Shown: positions 31,777 through 43,971, counted from the stretch's first letter. The stretch: DNA of 64,000 bases from Ahaetulla prasina (GCF_028640845.1 NC_080543.1:6791959-6855958); one strand, 5' to 3'. Notes: generated by a model from the sequence alone, not told the origin. A program made the numbers and translations.

Positions 31777-32293
31777 CCTCCGAAGGATACAACCACAATC
31801 ATAAAAAACTTTCTCTCTGCGCTTACATTATCCCTGAGAAGACAATCAGTACTCCGACTCGGAATTTAACTTAAAGGACAGGCTCTTTTGGAATGTAGGC
31901 GCATCTCGGGAAGAGCGAGAAGAAGGCGGGGAGGCAGGAACAATGCGGTGCGATCAATAGGCTGCCATGTTTCGGGTCAAGGATTGTACGATTTCTCCAA
32001 ACAGTCACACAGCTTTTGTTGAGAGGCGAGCAAAACAAGGAAAACAATCGAAGAAGCCGTGCAGAACAAGGTGTTCCCGGCGTCCTGTCTTTTCATCATG
32101 CAAACACGCAAACGACACACAGAACCCACAAACAGGGATGTTGGCGGGCAAGGGGCCTGCCCGCTACCTTCGGAGGGTACCGACAAGGAAAGCGTAAAAG
32201 GGCGAAAATGTGTACGTTGTCCTTGGTCCGAGAACAAGGCAGGAGGACTTGATGTGTGGAGCACAATATCTTGCTAAATTTACCCAAGCTGAT
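31777..32293. other. no gene recognised
   Basis: Low-repeat, mixed composition. Short overlapping frames on both strands, none with a domain. Confidence 0.4.
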
Positions 32294-32797
32294 GCAGGGA
32301 GTCCTCGACTTACGACCACGACGGAGCCCAACATTTCTGTCGCTAGGCGAGGTGTTTGTTAAGTGACGTTCGGCCCCGTTTGCGACCTTGCTTGCCGCCC
32401 CTGTTCAGTGAAAACACGGCCGTCGTTCAGTTCGTCACACGGTTGTTAATTGGAATCTGGCTTCCCCATTGACTTTGCTTGTCGGGAGGTGGCAAAAAGG
32501 GGATCCCACGTTCCAGGGACGTGGCAAACCGTCATAAACATGAGTCAGCTGCCAAAGGTCAGAATGCTGATCTATGCAGAGAGTCCTCAATTTACAACCA
32601 GAACTGATACAACCAGTATTTCCATGGCTAAGTGAGGCGATTGTTAACCCAATTTTATGGTCTTTTTTTTTTTGCTAGGGTTATTAAGAGAATCATGGCA
32701 GTTGTTAAATGAATCTCATGCTCATTAAGCAAATCCAGTTCCCCTCCCCCCCAATGGACTTTGCTTGTCAGAAACCAGATGGAAAAGTTGCAAACTG
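32294..32797. mobile_element. two MITE-C pieces in tandem
   Basis: The first starts gggagtcctcgacttacgac (32297), the second gagagtcctcaatttacaac (32579). Each runs through the ctttgcttgtc centre. Both are truncated at their far ends. Confidence 0.7.
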
Positions 32798-33112
32798 ATG
32801 CCGTTACCTAGTTTGGTAAGGAAACGTCTGTTAGAAAACCACCAAACACAGCAAGCACCAAGGAGCCCACAGTCCTCCTCCTCCTCCTCTTTCCACAACA
32901 CTCCCTACCTTCTGACACTGATGCTATTGCCCAGTTTGGTAATGAAACGTCTGCAAGAAAATCACCAAGCACAGAGAGCACCAAGGAGCCCATAATCCTC
33001 CTCCTCCTCTGCAAACTCGACTCCCTCCTAGCACTGATGCGGCTACCTAGTTTGCTAATGAAACGTCTGGAAGGAAACCGCTAAGTTCATCGTGCACCAA
33101 GGACTCCGCAAT
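32795..33112 (-). repeat. three tandem family P units
   Basis: The core gatgccgttacctagtttgg / gatgctattgcccagtttgg / gatgcggctacctagtttgc occurs at 32799, 32921 and 33036 (122 and 115 bp apart). Each is followed by aaacgtctg and a caccaagga end, with TCC runs between units. Confidence 0.85.
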
Positions 33113-33200
33113 TCAACCCTGAGTGGCAGAAATTCTCATCTATGGAGTTAAGTACATTGCGCAAAGGCAGCCGACCATCAACCGTAAAATCCCACACAAA

Positions 33201-33472
33201 CAGAAGTGGGTATTCAGCCGGTTCGCGCGAACCGGCAGTGGCAATCCAGGCGCAATCCCATTCTACGTCACTGTGTTTTCGACGCTGCATGCATGTGCGG
33301 ATAGTGTGCGTGAGCAAATTGCCGTGTTGTTTGACATCGCACACATGTGCAGGCGGCGCCCGGGAGCAAATTGCCATGTTTTGTAATGTCGCACGCATGT
33401 GTGGACGGCACGCGTGCTCAGATTTCGGGCGCAGGGCAAACCGGTTGCTACCGTATGTCAATCCCGCCTCTG
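33201..33472. mobile_element. MITE-B
   Basis: Starts cagaagtgggtattcagccg and ends tatgtcaatcccgcctctg. Flanks cacacaaa and cacgcaac match at 6 of 8. The interior has a gagcaaattgccatgtt-type duplication (33313 and 33363). Confidence 0.75.
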
Positions 33473-33521
33473 CACGCAACATTCTTTGTCTCGGCAAGTG
33501 TTCCTTGTCACTGGGGGAAAA

Positions 33522-33553
33522 ACACACACACACACACACAAACACACACAAAG
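33522..33553 (+). repeat. (CA)n
   Basis: A short, slightly interrupted CA dinucleotide run. Confidence 0.9.
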
Positions 33554-33555
33554 AC

Positions 33556-34185
33556 GCCAGAGAAGAGAATCAACTCCCCTGCTCTCCTCACAGCCATTTG
33601 CCCTTCGTTCCGCAGCGTCCTCTGTTTTGAATTGCCAAATTGTGCATTTCTCATTAATGGCCTACAGACAGAGGGATTTTTACAATTAAGTCGGAGAGCT
33701 CTGCCGTAGTAATTACATTATGATATTAGCCCCCACAGATCCTTGCGCTGGCAGATGCTTGCAGGTTGCCTTCTGCAGCGGCGTGCCATGCTCCACTCCT
33801 TCGGTTGGGGTAAGGAAACCAAAACACAGGAATGTCTTGTCGTACAATCGCTCGGGCCATCTGGAGGCCACGGCTCACCAAGGCGAGGAATATCGCGCCA
33901 CTTAAAAAAAAACAAAAAACCAGGCTACGGTTTACCCAGAATGCCTCTTTCGATCCCGGCTCTGCGCGAAGGGCTGCAAATGGTGTGTGTTCAGAAATTG
34001 CACGCATAAGCTGCGGAATGCATGGCTCCCACAAAGGGGATGCTGGCCAGGTCCACTGGTGTGGGGGGTGGGGAAACCACATTATGGACACATGGAAGAT
34101 GGAGCAGGTTTAAAGGGAAGGGATTATTTGCAGCTTTCGGGCTGAAAGGTGGGATTTTTGTGGTTGGCTGGTTGCCCGCAAACAC
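33556..34185. other. low-repeat stretch, possible conserved element
   Basis: 33600-33730 contains gtgcatttctcattaatggc and gtagtaattacattatgata, AT-rich motifs in a non-repeat background. No exon supported. The rest is unassigned. Confidence 0.3.
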
Positions 34186-34247
<62 letters not shown>

Positions 34248-34262
34248 TGGACAGATATAGAC

Positions 34263-34303
<41 letters not shown>

Positions 34304-34318
34304 TGGACAGATATAGAC

Positions 34319-34355
<37 letters not shown>

Positions 34356-34370
34356 TGGACAGATATAGAC

Positions 34371-34443
<73 letters not shown>

Positions 34444-34458
34444 TGGACAGATATAGAC

Positions 34459-34531
<73 letters not shown>

Positions 34532-34546
34532 TGGACAGATATAGAC

Positions 34547-34623
<77 letters not shown>

Positions 34624-34638
34624 TGGACAGATATAGAC

Positions 34639-34735
<97 letters not shown>

Positions 34736-34776
34736 TGGACAGATATAGACAGATAGATAGATAGATATGGACAGAT

Positions 34777-34844
<68 letters not shown>

Positions 34845-34866
34845 GTAGGTAGGTAGATAGATAGAT
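34186..34866 (+). repeat. (GATA)n array with a recurring GGACA variant block
   Basis: About 680 bp of GATA. The block gatatggacagatatagaca recurs about eight times at uneven spacing (for example near 34244, 34299, 34440, 34620 and 34732). The open minus-strand frame (SIYLSIYL) is an artefact. GATA arrays are the Bkm-type repeat of snakes. Confidence 0.95.
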
Positions 34867-34921
34867 TTTACGCGGGAGAAAACCCGAATAACCAAAGACC
34901 TATATAGATACATACATAGCT

Positions 34922-36235
34922 GTTAGACCCCTTGCAATTTGCATACCGAGCAAATAGATCAACAGATGATGCTGTTAATATGGCTCTGCACTACATCCTA
35001 CAACATCTTGAGTCTCCAAAGACCTATGCAAGGGTCCTTTTTGTAGACTTGAGTTCAGCATTCAATACCATCATTCCAGACATTCTTCTAACTAAGCTAA
35101 ACCAGCTACAGGTACCGGAACAGACTTGTAAGTGGATCACAAGCTTCCTAACAAACAGGAAGCAGCAGGTGAAGCTAAGCAAGATCACATCAAATACCTG
35201 TACAATTAGCACAGGGGCCCCCCCAAGGCTGTGTGCTCTCCCCACTTCTCTTCTCTCTGTATACCAATGACTGCATCTCCAATGATCCATCTGTTAAGCT
35301 ACTGAAGTTCGCAGATGACACAACAGTGATTGGTCTCATTCGAGACAATGACGAATCCGCATATAGACGAGAGGTCGAACGACTAGCCTTGTGGTGCAAC
35401 CAAAACAATCTGGAACTGAACACACTCAAAACCGTAGAAATGGTGGTAGACTTTAGGAGAAACCCTTCCATACTTCCACCTCTCACAATACTTGACAACA
35501 CAGTATCAACAGTAGAAACCTTCAAATTTCTAGGTTCTATCATATCAAGATCTAAAATGGACAGCTAACATCAAAACATCATTAAAAAGGACAACAAAGA
35601 ATGTTCTTTCTGCCAACTCAGTAAGCTCAAACTGCCCAAGGAGCTGCTGATCCAATTCTACAGAGGAATTATTGAGTCTGTCATTTACACCTCTATAACT
35701 GTCTGGTTCGGTTCTGCAACCCAACAAGAAAAACACAGACTTCAGAGGATAATTAGAACTGCAGAAAAAATAATTGCTACCAACCTGCCTTCCATTGAGG
35801 ACCTGTATACTGCATGAATCAAGAAGAGGGCCGTGAAAATATTTGCAGATCCCTCGCATCCTGGACATAAACTGTTTCAACTCCTACCCTCAAAACGACG
35901 CTATAGAGCACTGCACACCAGAACAACTAGACACAAGAACAGTTTTTTCCGAAGGCCATCACTCTGCTAAACAAATAATTCCTCAACACTGTCAGACTAT
36001 TTACTGAATCTGCACTACTATTAATCGTTTCATAGTTCCCATCACCAATCTCTTTCCACTTATGACTGTATGACTATAACTTGTTGCTGGCAATCCTTAT
36101 GATTTATATTGATATATTGACCATCAATTGTGTTGTAAATGTTGTACCTTGATGAACGTATCTTTTCTTTTATGTACACTGAGAGCATATGCACCAAGAC
36201 AAATTCCTTGTGTGTCCAATCACACTTGGCCAATA

Positions 36236-36236
<1 letters not shown>
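34922..36236 (+). mobile_element. L3/Snake1 LINE, 1.3 kb, from mid reverse transcriptase to 3' end
   Basis: Longest L3 copy here, 5' truncated directly after the GATA array. It contains reverse-transcriptase remnants, the C-terminal region and the UTR ending ccaatcacacttggccaata, then ATTCT and more GATA. The insertion thus sits between two GATA arrays. Confidence 0.9.
34932..35568 (+). pseudogene. L3 reverse-transcriptase remnant
   Basis: First frame (34932-35270): FAYRANRSTDDAVNMAL, FVDLSSAFNTIIPD, STGAPP. A one-base insertion in a C run at about 35218-35226 shifts the frame. The second frame (35233-35568) gives LSPLLFSLYTND, LLKFADDTTVIG and VEMVVDFRRN. The FADD catalytic pair is intact, but the gene is truncated and shifted and has later stops. 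Confidence 0.9.
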
Positions 36237-36870
<634 letters not shown>

Positions 36871-36942
36871 AGACAGACAGAATTTTGAAAGCTTGCTAAA
36901 CAAATGGTTGTAAGATGTGAACTACCTATATGCAATTATAGG

Positions 36943-37006
36943 TATAGGTTTATACCTGCATCAGTTTATGTTAAAATGTAAACAGATGCAGGTATAAACT
37001 CTATAG
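36943..37006. repeat. imperfect hairpin of about 64 bases
   Basis: The left arm tataggtttatacctgcatc pairs with the right arm gatgcaggtataaactctata with few mismatches. The inner parts gtttatg and tgtaaac continue the stem and leave a small loop. It could be a MITE remnant or a foldback RNA. No other copy was seen in the window. Confidence 0.6.
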
Positions 37007-37069
37007 GTTCTGCTGGGACTTTGGTGTCAAAAATGCAAAAACTAAAAAGGAAAAATAAAACTTGAATCC

Positions 37070-37351
37070 TTTAGCTATTCTCCAAAGCACCTGAGGGCAG
37101 GACAAGAAGCCACGGGTGGAAACTAATCAAGGAGAGAAGCAACCGGGAAATAAGGAGAAATTTCCTGACAGTGGGAACAATTAACCAGTGGAACAACTTG
37201 CCTCCAGAAGTTGTGAATGCTCCAACACTGGAGGCTTTTAAGAAGAGATTGGACAGTGATTTGTCTGAAATGGTGTAGGATTTCCTGCCTAAACAGGGGG
37301 TTGGACTAGAAGACATCCAAGGTTCCTTCCAACTCTGTTATTCTATTCTAT
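37070..37351 (+). mobile_element. CR1 LINE 3' end, sense
   Basis: Starts ctattctccaaagcacctga and runs to ttccttccaactctgttatt with a few ATTCT units at the end. Confidence 0.85.
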
Positions 37352-37359
37352 TCTCTAAA

Positions 37360-37995
37360 GGAGAAGTGGAGAACTATGGCTCCTTTATGACTTTTGGACT
37401 TCAACTCCCAGAATTCTGGTGGACTTCAACTTGTGGACTTCAACTCCCAGAACTCTGGTGGACTTCAACTTGTGGACTTCAACTCCCAGGATTCTGGTGG
37501 ACTTCAACTTGTGGACTTCAATTCCTAGAACTCTAGTGGACTTCAACTTGTGGACGTCAACTCCTAGAACTCTGGTGGACTTCAACTTGTGGACTACAAC
37601 TCCCAGGATTCTGGTGGACTTCAACTTATGGACTTCAACTCCCAGGATTCTGGTGGACTTCAACTTGTGGACTTCAACTCCCAGAACTCTGGTGGACTTC
37701 AACTTGCGGACTTCAACTCCCAGGATTTTGGTGGACTTCAACTTGTGGACGTCAACTCCCAGGATTCTGGTGGACTTCAACTTGTGGACTTCAACTTCCA
37801 GAACTCTGGTGGACTTCAACTTGTGGACTTCAACTCCCAGGATTCTGGTGGACTTCAACTCCTAGAACTCTGGTGGACTTCAACTCGTGGACTTCAACTC
37901 CCAGAACTCTGGTGGACTTCAACTTGTGGACATCAACTCCCAGGATTCTGGGAGTTGGTCCACAAGTCATAAAAGGGCCATTGTCCCCCACCCCT
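37360..37995. mobile_element. MITE-D with its arm expanded as a 39-bp minisatellite
   Basis: The outer arms (tatggctcctttatgac at left, tcataaaagggccattg at right) and flanks tctctaaa and actctaaa (7 of 8) are those of a MITE-D. Between them about 14 copies of a 39-bp unit (gacttcaactcccagaac, then tctggtggacttcaacttgtg) replace the centre. 39 is a multiple of 3, so both strands are open for about 150 codons (13-residue repeat). Confidence 0.9.
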
Positions 37996-38003
37996 ACTCT
38001 AAA

Positions 38004-38817
38004 GCGCCAAAATAAATTCTACCCAGTTCAACAAGGCACTTTCGGGTCATTTAATAATCCTGAGAAAACCGAAGAAGAAAAAAGGGATGTGGTGTGTCCA
38101 TCAGGATCGTTTGCGTCTTTTCAAGGGGGCAGAGAAATAAAAGGCTCAATGGATCAGACAGTCCCCCTTTTGTGGGGCAGAAGAAAAGAACGAGAGAATC
38201 CTTTCTCAGCTCGGTCGGAAATCCCATCCACCCTCCTTCCTCTCCACCTTGAAGATGGCATCCCATCCAAGCCCTCAAACCTCCCTGGAAACTCTTCCAT
38301 ACCCTCCCCGAATTAAAAAATAAATAAATCCCAGCCTGTATTTTTCATGTAATAGATCCGTGACTTATGAAGTGGGGAAAAATGGGAATTGACCTCTCAC
38401 CGGAGTTTAAACCCGACTTTAATGAACTTAGGCCAATTCACTCCTCCGGCAGAACTAATACTTTGGGGCAGGACCTCCCCAAAGTTCAACGGGCCTCCGG
38501 CGTTAACCTTTTCTTGAGGTTTGCTCTATAATCCCCTTCTTACTCCCAGGGTCACTTCGTGGTGGTTGATGAATAGAAGACACCACTGGCTGCTCTAAAG
38601 GTAGAGGACCACGAAGGTCTTAACCTCCTGGGTGCCTCTGCTTTGAGTACCGAAATTAAAAACAAAACAAAAATGCAACCCCATCCATTTCTTTTGTTAC
38701 CGGGCCACCAAGCAATTGCAGATGTCCAACCCTCCCGAATATCTCAGAGACAGGGAGCTAATCCAAGACTTTTAAAACATTTTTTTTTTAAAAAGCTATG
38801 GATACAGATACCGATTA
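38004..38817. other. no gene recognised
   Basis: Low-repeat sequence. A 147-codon plus-strand frame starting upstream in the minisatellite ends near 38316 and has no domain. 38340-38480 (ttcatgtaatagatccgtga, cggagtttaaacccgac) is non-repetitive. Confidence 0.4.
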
Positions 38818-39040
38818 ACAGAGTTGGAAGGGACCAGGGGCGGGTTACGAAACCTGTCGCTACCGGTTCGCTTGCACGCGACGCTTCTGAGTCTCTGCAG
38901 GTGCAGAAGCATCTGGGCGGAGCCTCCCGCTGCCGCTGCTACCGGTTCATCTGATTCGGGGTGAACCAGTAGCAAACCACCACTGGAAGGGACCTTGTAG
39001 GTCATTTATTCTAACCCACCTCCCACCCAAGCAGAAGAAC
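38818..39040 (-). mobile_element. CR1 tail, antisense, split by MITE-B
   Basis: Text gttggaagggac stops at 38834 and resumes at 38986 (gaagggaccttgtaggtcat). The intervening 151 bp is a MITE-B. Confidence 0.8.
38835..38985. mobile_element. MITE-B, 151 bp, perfect TSD
   Basis: Starts caggggcgggttacgaaacc and ends gtagcaaaccaccactg, flanked by GAAGGGAC on both sides (38827-38834, 38986-38993). Confidence 0.95.
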
Positions 39041-39045
39041 CTACC

Positions 39046-39775
39046 CAGTGGTGGGATTCAGCCGGTTCGGGAGAACCGGTTGTTAAATTCCTGGCTGGCC
39101 CATCCCCTCTCCGCCCCTTCCAGGAGTCCTCATGTGCCCTGTTTTGGCTCCCAGGTAAGTGCAGGGTGGTGTTGTGACCCAGACCCAAGTAGGTAGCAAC
39201 AAACTCAGTCTGTGATAAAATAAACTCTATTCAAACAGCTGGGAATTAGCGTCGTTCAACTCAAAGTAAAACAAATGCCTCCCAAACACAAATTCTTCAG
39301 TTATCACAAACCTTAGTCCAATTAGGCAAACTGTCAAAAGCCCTTCCTGATAAATGTCCAGAAGTCACAAAAACATGAAGCAGAAGACGAAGCTACCAAT
39401 GTTGTTTTCCGGCAAAGCTCAAAGACCGTTGCTGGTCTTTTAAGCCTTATGGGAGGGTCCAATCATCTCTTGGCCCTACTCCCGAGTTGTCCTCTCTGCT
39501 TGAGCTGCTCTTGCCTTCTGGCAGCTCTTCTCATGCATGCATTAGGAACAGGCTCCTCCTGTTCCTCTGCCTCACTACTATCAAGTCTCTGGAGGCTCTG
39601 GAGGCCGCACCTCACTTCCCGATGGCCCTGGCCTCACCTCAGCCTCATCACTGTCCGACTCCGTTGCCAGGTCCGTAGGCTGCTGACGGACCACAACAGG
39701 AGGTCTACTAGGCCCAAAATGGGACACGGGGGTGGTGGTCCGGCGTGCCGCGTACAGAAGCAGGGTGGGCAACAA
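39046..39775. mobile_element. MITE-B split by LTR D, right end missing
   Basis: Starts cagtggtgggattcagccgg. After the LTR it resumes with tctactaggcccaaaatggg, matching the interior of the copy at 547-947. The expected right terminus is absent. Confidence 0.7.
39170..39698 (-). mobile_element. solo LTR D inside MITE-B
   Basis: 529 bp from tgttgtgaccc to gaccacaaca, the same family as LTR C. Flanks GGTGG and GGAGG match at 4 of 5. The minus-strand frame enters in phase T|GTT GTG (VVVRQQP, ESDSDEAE) but stops early, at 39581, because of an internal deletion or shift. Confidence 0.8.
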
Positions 39776-40130
39776 TGTCAGGACAACGGGAGGGTTTTTA
39801 GCCTGTTGTTATAGATTTGCAAAGATGAATTTATTAGACAGAGAAGGAAGCTGCGCTTCCCAAACTTTCACATATTATCAAACCAAATACTGTTTGCTAT
39901 TTTTTGTTTTGTGTTTTTGAAGCTTTGGGCTTCGCTTCCCGTGGCATTCGGGGGGCGGGGGGGGGGCGGCTTAGCAGTTTTACACCCTTATCCATCACTA
40001 AATGCAACAATACTAATTATAAAACCCAACATGATTTGCCTTCTTAAGCTGATCGCTGAGATCCAGAATCAAGATACGGGGAAACAAGGTCGTAAGAGAT
40101 TTTAGAGCCTGCCAATTTGGGAAAACAGAT
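39776..40130. other. no gene recognised
   Basis: Unassigned AT-rich sequence with a G run near 39955. Confidence 0.4.
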
Positions 40131-40509
40131 AACAGTCCTCAACGTACGACCGTAACGGAGCCCAAAATTTCCGGGGCGAAGAGAGACGGTTGTTAAGCGG
40201 GTTTTGCCCCATTTTACGACCTTTCTTTCCGCAGTTGTTAGGGGAACCGGATAGGAACGTGGTTGCTAAGTGAATCTCGCTTCCCCATGGACTTTGCTTG
40301 CCAGAAGGTCGCAAAAGGGGATCATGTGACCCCGGGACACTAAAATCATCATAAATATGAGTCAGTTGCCAAGCGCCTGAATTTTGATCACGTGGCCATG
40401 GAGATGCTGTAATAGTCGTAAGAGTGAAAAATGGCCGTAAGTCACCTTTTTTCATATTTGTTGCAACTTTAAATGGTCGCTAAACAAACTGTTGTAAGTC
40501 AGGGTTGTA
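40131..40509. mobile_element. MITE-C, near full length
   Basis: Starts cagtcctcaacgtacgaccg and ends actgttgtaagtcagggttg. The most complete MITE-C along with 48898-49288, and it directly abuts a microsatellite array. Confidence 0.8.
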
Positions 40510-40519
40510 CTAACTACTT

Positions 40520-40795
40520 GTACCGTGAAAGAAGGAAGGGAGGGAGGGAGGGAAGGAAGGAAGGAAAACAGGCAGGCAGGCAGGAAGGAGGGAGGGGGGG
40601 AGGGAAGGAAGGAAAACAGGCAGGCAGGAAGGAAGGAGGGAAGGAAGGAAGGCAGGAGGGAGGGAGGGAAGGAAGGAAAACAGGCAGGCAGGAAGGAAGA
40701 AGGGAAGGAAGGAAGGCAGGAGGAGGAGGAAGGAAGGAAGGAAGGCAGGAGGAGGAAGGAAGAAGAGAAGGAAGGAAGGCAGGAGGGAGGGAGGA

Positions 40796-40827
<32 letters not shown>

Positions 40828-42347
40828 AGGAGGGAGGGAGGGAAGGAAGGAAGGAAAACAGGCAGGCAGGAAGGAAGAAGGGAAGGAAGGAAGGCAGGAG
40901 GGAGGGAGGGAAGGAAGGAAAACAGGCAGGCAGGAGGGAGAGAGGGAAGGAAGGAAGGAAGGCAGGCAGGAAGGAGGGAAGGAAGGAGGGAAGGCAGGCA
41001 GGCAGGAAGGAAGAAGGGAAGGAGGGAGGGAGGGAAGGAAGGAAAATAGGCAGGCAGGAAGGAAGGCAGGAAAGAAGGAAGGAAGGAAGGAAAACAGGCA
41101 GGCAGGAAGGAAGGAGGGAGGGAAGGAAGGAAAACAGGCAGGCAGGCAGGCAGGAACGAAGGAGGGAAGGAAGGAAGGAAAACAGGCAGGCAGGAAGGAA
41201 GGAGGGAGGGAGGGAGGGAGGGAAGGAAGGAAAACAGGCAGGAAGGCAGGAACGAAGGAGGGAAGGAAGGAAGGAAAACAGGCAGGCAGGCAGGAAGGCA
41301 GGAACGAAGGAGGGAAGGAAGGAAGGAAAACAGGCAAGCAGGAAGGCAGGAGGGAGGGAGGGAAGGAAGGAAGGAGGGATGGAAGGAAGGAAAACAGGCA
41401 GGCAGGAAGGAAGGAGGGAGGGAAGGCAGGCGGGAGGGAGAGAGGGAAGGAAGGAAGGAAGGCAGGCAGGCAGGAAGGAGGGAAGGAAGGAAGGCAGGAA
41501 GGAGGGAAGGAAGGAAAACAGGCAAGCAGGAAGGATGGCAGGAAAGAAGGAAGGAAGGAAGGAGGAAGGAGGGAAGGAAGGAAGGCAGGAAGGAGGGAGG
41601 GAGGAAAGGAAGGAAGACAGGAGGAAGGGAGGGAAGGAAGGAAAACAGGCAAGCAGGAAGGAAGGCAGGAACGAAGGAGGGAAGGAAGGAAAACAGGCAG
41701 GCAGGCAGGCAGGAACGAAGGAGGGAAGGAAGGAAGGAAAACAGGCTGGCAGGAAGGAAGGAGGGAGGGAGGGAAGGAAGGAAGGAAAACAGGCAGGCAG
41801 GAAGGAAGGAGGGAGGGAGGGAAGGAAGGAAGGAAAACAGGCAGGCAGGCAGGAAGGCAGGAACGAAGGAGGGAAGGAAGGAAGGAAAACAGGCAAGCAG
41901 GAAGGCAGGAGGGAGGGAGGGAAGGAAGGAAGGAGGGATGGAAGGAAGGAAAACAGGCAGGCAGGAACGAAGGAGGGAAGGAAGGCAGGCAGGAGGGAGA
42001 GAGGGAAGGAAGGAAGGAAGGCAGGCAGGCAGGAAGGAGGGAAGGAAGGAAGGCAGGAAGGAGGGAAGGAAGGAAGGCAGGAAGGAGGGAGGGAAGGAAG
42101 GAAAACAGGCAAGCAGGAAGGATGGCAGGAAAGAAGGAAGGAAGGAAGGAGGAAGGAGGGAGGGAAGAAAGGAAGACTGGGATGCAGGGAGGCAGGAAGG
42201 AAGAAAGGAAGGAAGGAAAGAGGGAGGGAGAGAAGGAAGGAAGACAGGAGGGAGGGAGGGAAGGAAGGAAAATAGGCAAGCAGGAAGGAAGGCAGGAAAG
42301 AAGGAAGGAAGGAGGGAGGAGGGAGGGAAGAAAGGAAGACTGGAATG

Positions 42348-42380
<33 letters not shown>

Positions 42381-42397
42381 AGGAAGGAAGGAAGGAA
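40520..42397 (+). repeat. 1.9-kb GGAA/GGGA/GGCA array with an aaaacaggc marker
   Basis: Tetramer blocks (ggaa, ggga, ggca) form a loose higher-order pattern. About twenty times the text aaaacaggc starts a new block of roughly 45-125 bp. Six-frame open frames up to 657 codons (FLPSFLPSCLP or EGRKEGRK) come purely from the repeat. It is bracketed by MITE-C ends at 40460-40509 and 42419-42475. Confidence 0.95.
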
Positions 42398-42475
42398 TCA
42401 TAGAGTTGTTCCAATGCTGTTGCAACTTCGAACGGTCACTAAATGAACCATTGTAACTCCAGGACGACCTGCCAT
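42398..42475. mobile_element. second MITE-C end at the right of the array
   Basis: Text gttgcaacttcgaacggtca through gtaactccaggacgacctg repeats the last 60 bases of the MITE-C on the left of the array. Confidence 0.75.
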
Positions 42476-43567
42476 TGGAAATCAGAAAAAAGCTCTTGAG
42501 AAAATGCCATCAGGACCCATCCTGATATAAACCAATTTCTGGGTTTCCCATTGGTCTAAGAATTATTTTAAATTCTCATTCTCTTTTCCACTTCAGGCGG
42601 GACGGAATGTCGAGGAATTTGCTGCTCCCAGCAGGACCCACCAATTTTTCCAGCCCAAACAGTCCGGCGGGATTTGTCTGCCTGATGAAAAGAAATATGA
42701 GCTGCCTTTCAGAATCATTTGGAGTTGCAAAGTTAGGGGTATTTATTTTTTCTCCCCCCTCCCACCAAAAACACGCACATATGAAAAAGACAAACAACGT
42801 CAAAGCACCCCAGCCGAAAGGTAATAATAATAATACAAAATCCTGAATAAATGCCGCCTTTATAAATAAATAAATAAATAAATAAATAAAGCAATGGTTT
42901 CTGGTTTCCATGGTAATTAACAGGGCCGAGAGCTGTTTGGTAGCTGGGAAGGTCTCGGATTTAATAGAAGCAGCTTTTTATTAATGTATTAGCCAATAAA
43001 TTGCCCCCCCCCCAGCCACCTCCGAATTTCCTTTCCAGCGACGGAGCCCGAAAAACACTCCTTGAAAGAGGTCAAGAGCTATAGGAAAAAATACGCCGCG
43101 AGCCTTTTGATCCGAACATCTTCCCATCCCATTACCAAAAACTTTTAATTAATCCGAGCCTCACCACTGCGAGGTGGCAGAGTTAATACGCCGAGTTAAT
43201 TACCGCAAAGTTTATTTCTCCGAGTGGGCCTAATCTTCAAAGATCCGTCGCGCGCTTGGGAGACCGTCAAGCCCCGTTTTTTTTTTATTTTTTTGCAAAC
43301 CGGGGTCTTTCATCAACCTTCCCCGATCAGTATTCAGAATCCGACCTGATCTTTTGTCGAAATCCTTGATGGGAACCCAACAGCCCCTGCTCTGAACTTC
43401 AGACGGCATATTTGGTTGGCGGTCTACAAAGGCCTTCTCAGCAAGGTTATTATATGCGCGACCCTTCGCCGTCTGTTTATTTCGGAGAAGTTTTTGAGCG
43501 GCGGGCAGCCGATTCTCCGACATTTCCCTCTGCGCAGGGAGTGTTTGTTTGTTTGTTTGCTTGATTG
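42476..43567. other. about 1.1 kb with few repeats; possible conserved element
   Basis: Apart from an AAAT run (42864-42890), a C run near 43003 and a T run near 43280, no repeat family is recognised. 42900-43260 is rich in taattaa-type motifs (ggtaattaacaggg, acttttaattaatccgagc, gagttaattaccgcaaag). The motif density suggests a regulatory element, but conservation cannot be judged here. Confidence 0.35.
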
Positions 43568-43806
43568 TTTGAAGGCTCCTTGGTGCTCTCTGAGCTTGGT
43601 TGTTTTCTTTGCAGATGTTTCGTTGCCCGAACTAGCACCCAAACTTGTCAGGAGCACTGATGATGTTCCCTAGGTGGGTAATGAAATGTCTGCAAGAAAG
43701 CAAGAAAGCTCAGAGAGCACCAAGGGCTCCCCCGTCCTCAGCCTACTTTTCCTCCTCCTCTCCACAACCCTCCCTCCTTCCTAGCAGTCATAATGTTACC
43801 TTGTTG
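43568..43806. repeat. family P inverted unit, left of ATCT array
   Basis: The left half (cttggtgctctctgagcttg, tttgcagatgtttcg) and right half (gtaatgaaatgtctgcaaga, gctcagagagcaccaag) are inverted copies. A further part-unit (tcctagcagtcataatgtta) leads into the array. Confidence 0.8.
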
Positions 43807-43807
43807 G

Positions 43808-43809
43808 GC

Positions 43810-43872
<63 letters not shown>

Positions 43873-43928
43873 CATTTATCTATTTATTTATCTATCTCTC
43901 TCTCTCCATCTCTCTCTCTCTCCATCCA

Positions 43929-43971
<43 letters not shown>

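Noticed and set aside
34185..34913. 242-codon minus-strand frame
   Set aside because: GATA repeat artefact.
40452..42425. 657-, 634- and 600-codon open frames on both strands
   Set aside because: GGAA/GGGA/GGCA tetramers contain no stops in most frames; no domain or codon signal.
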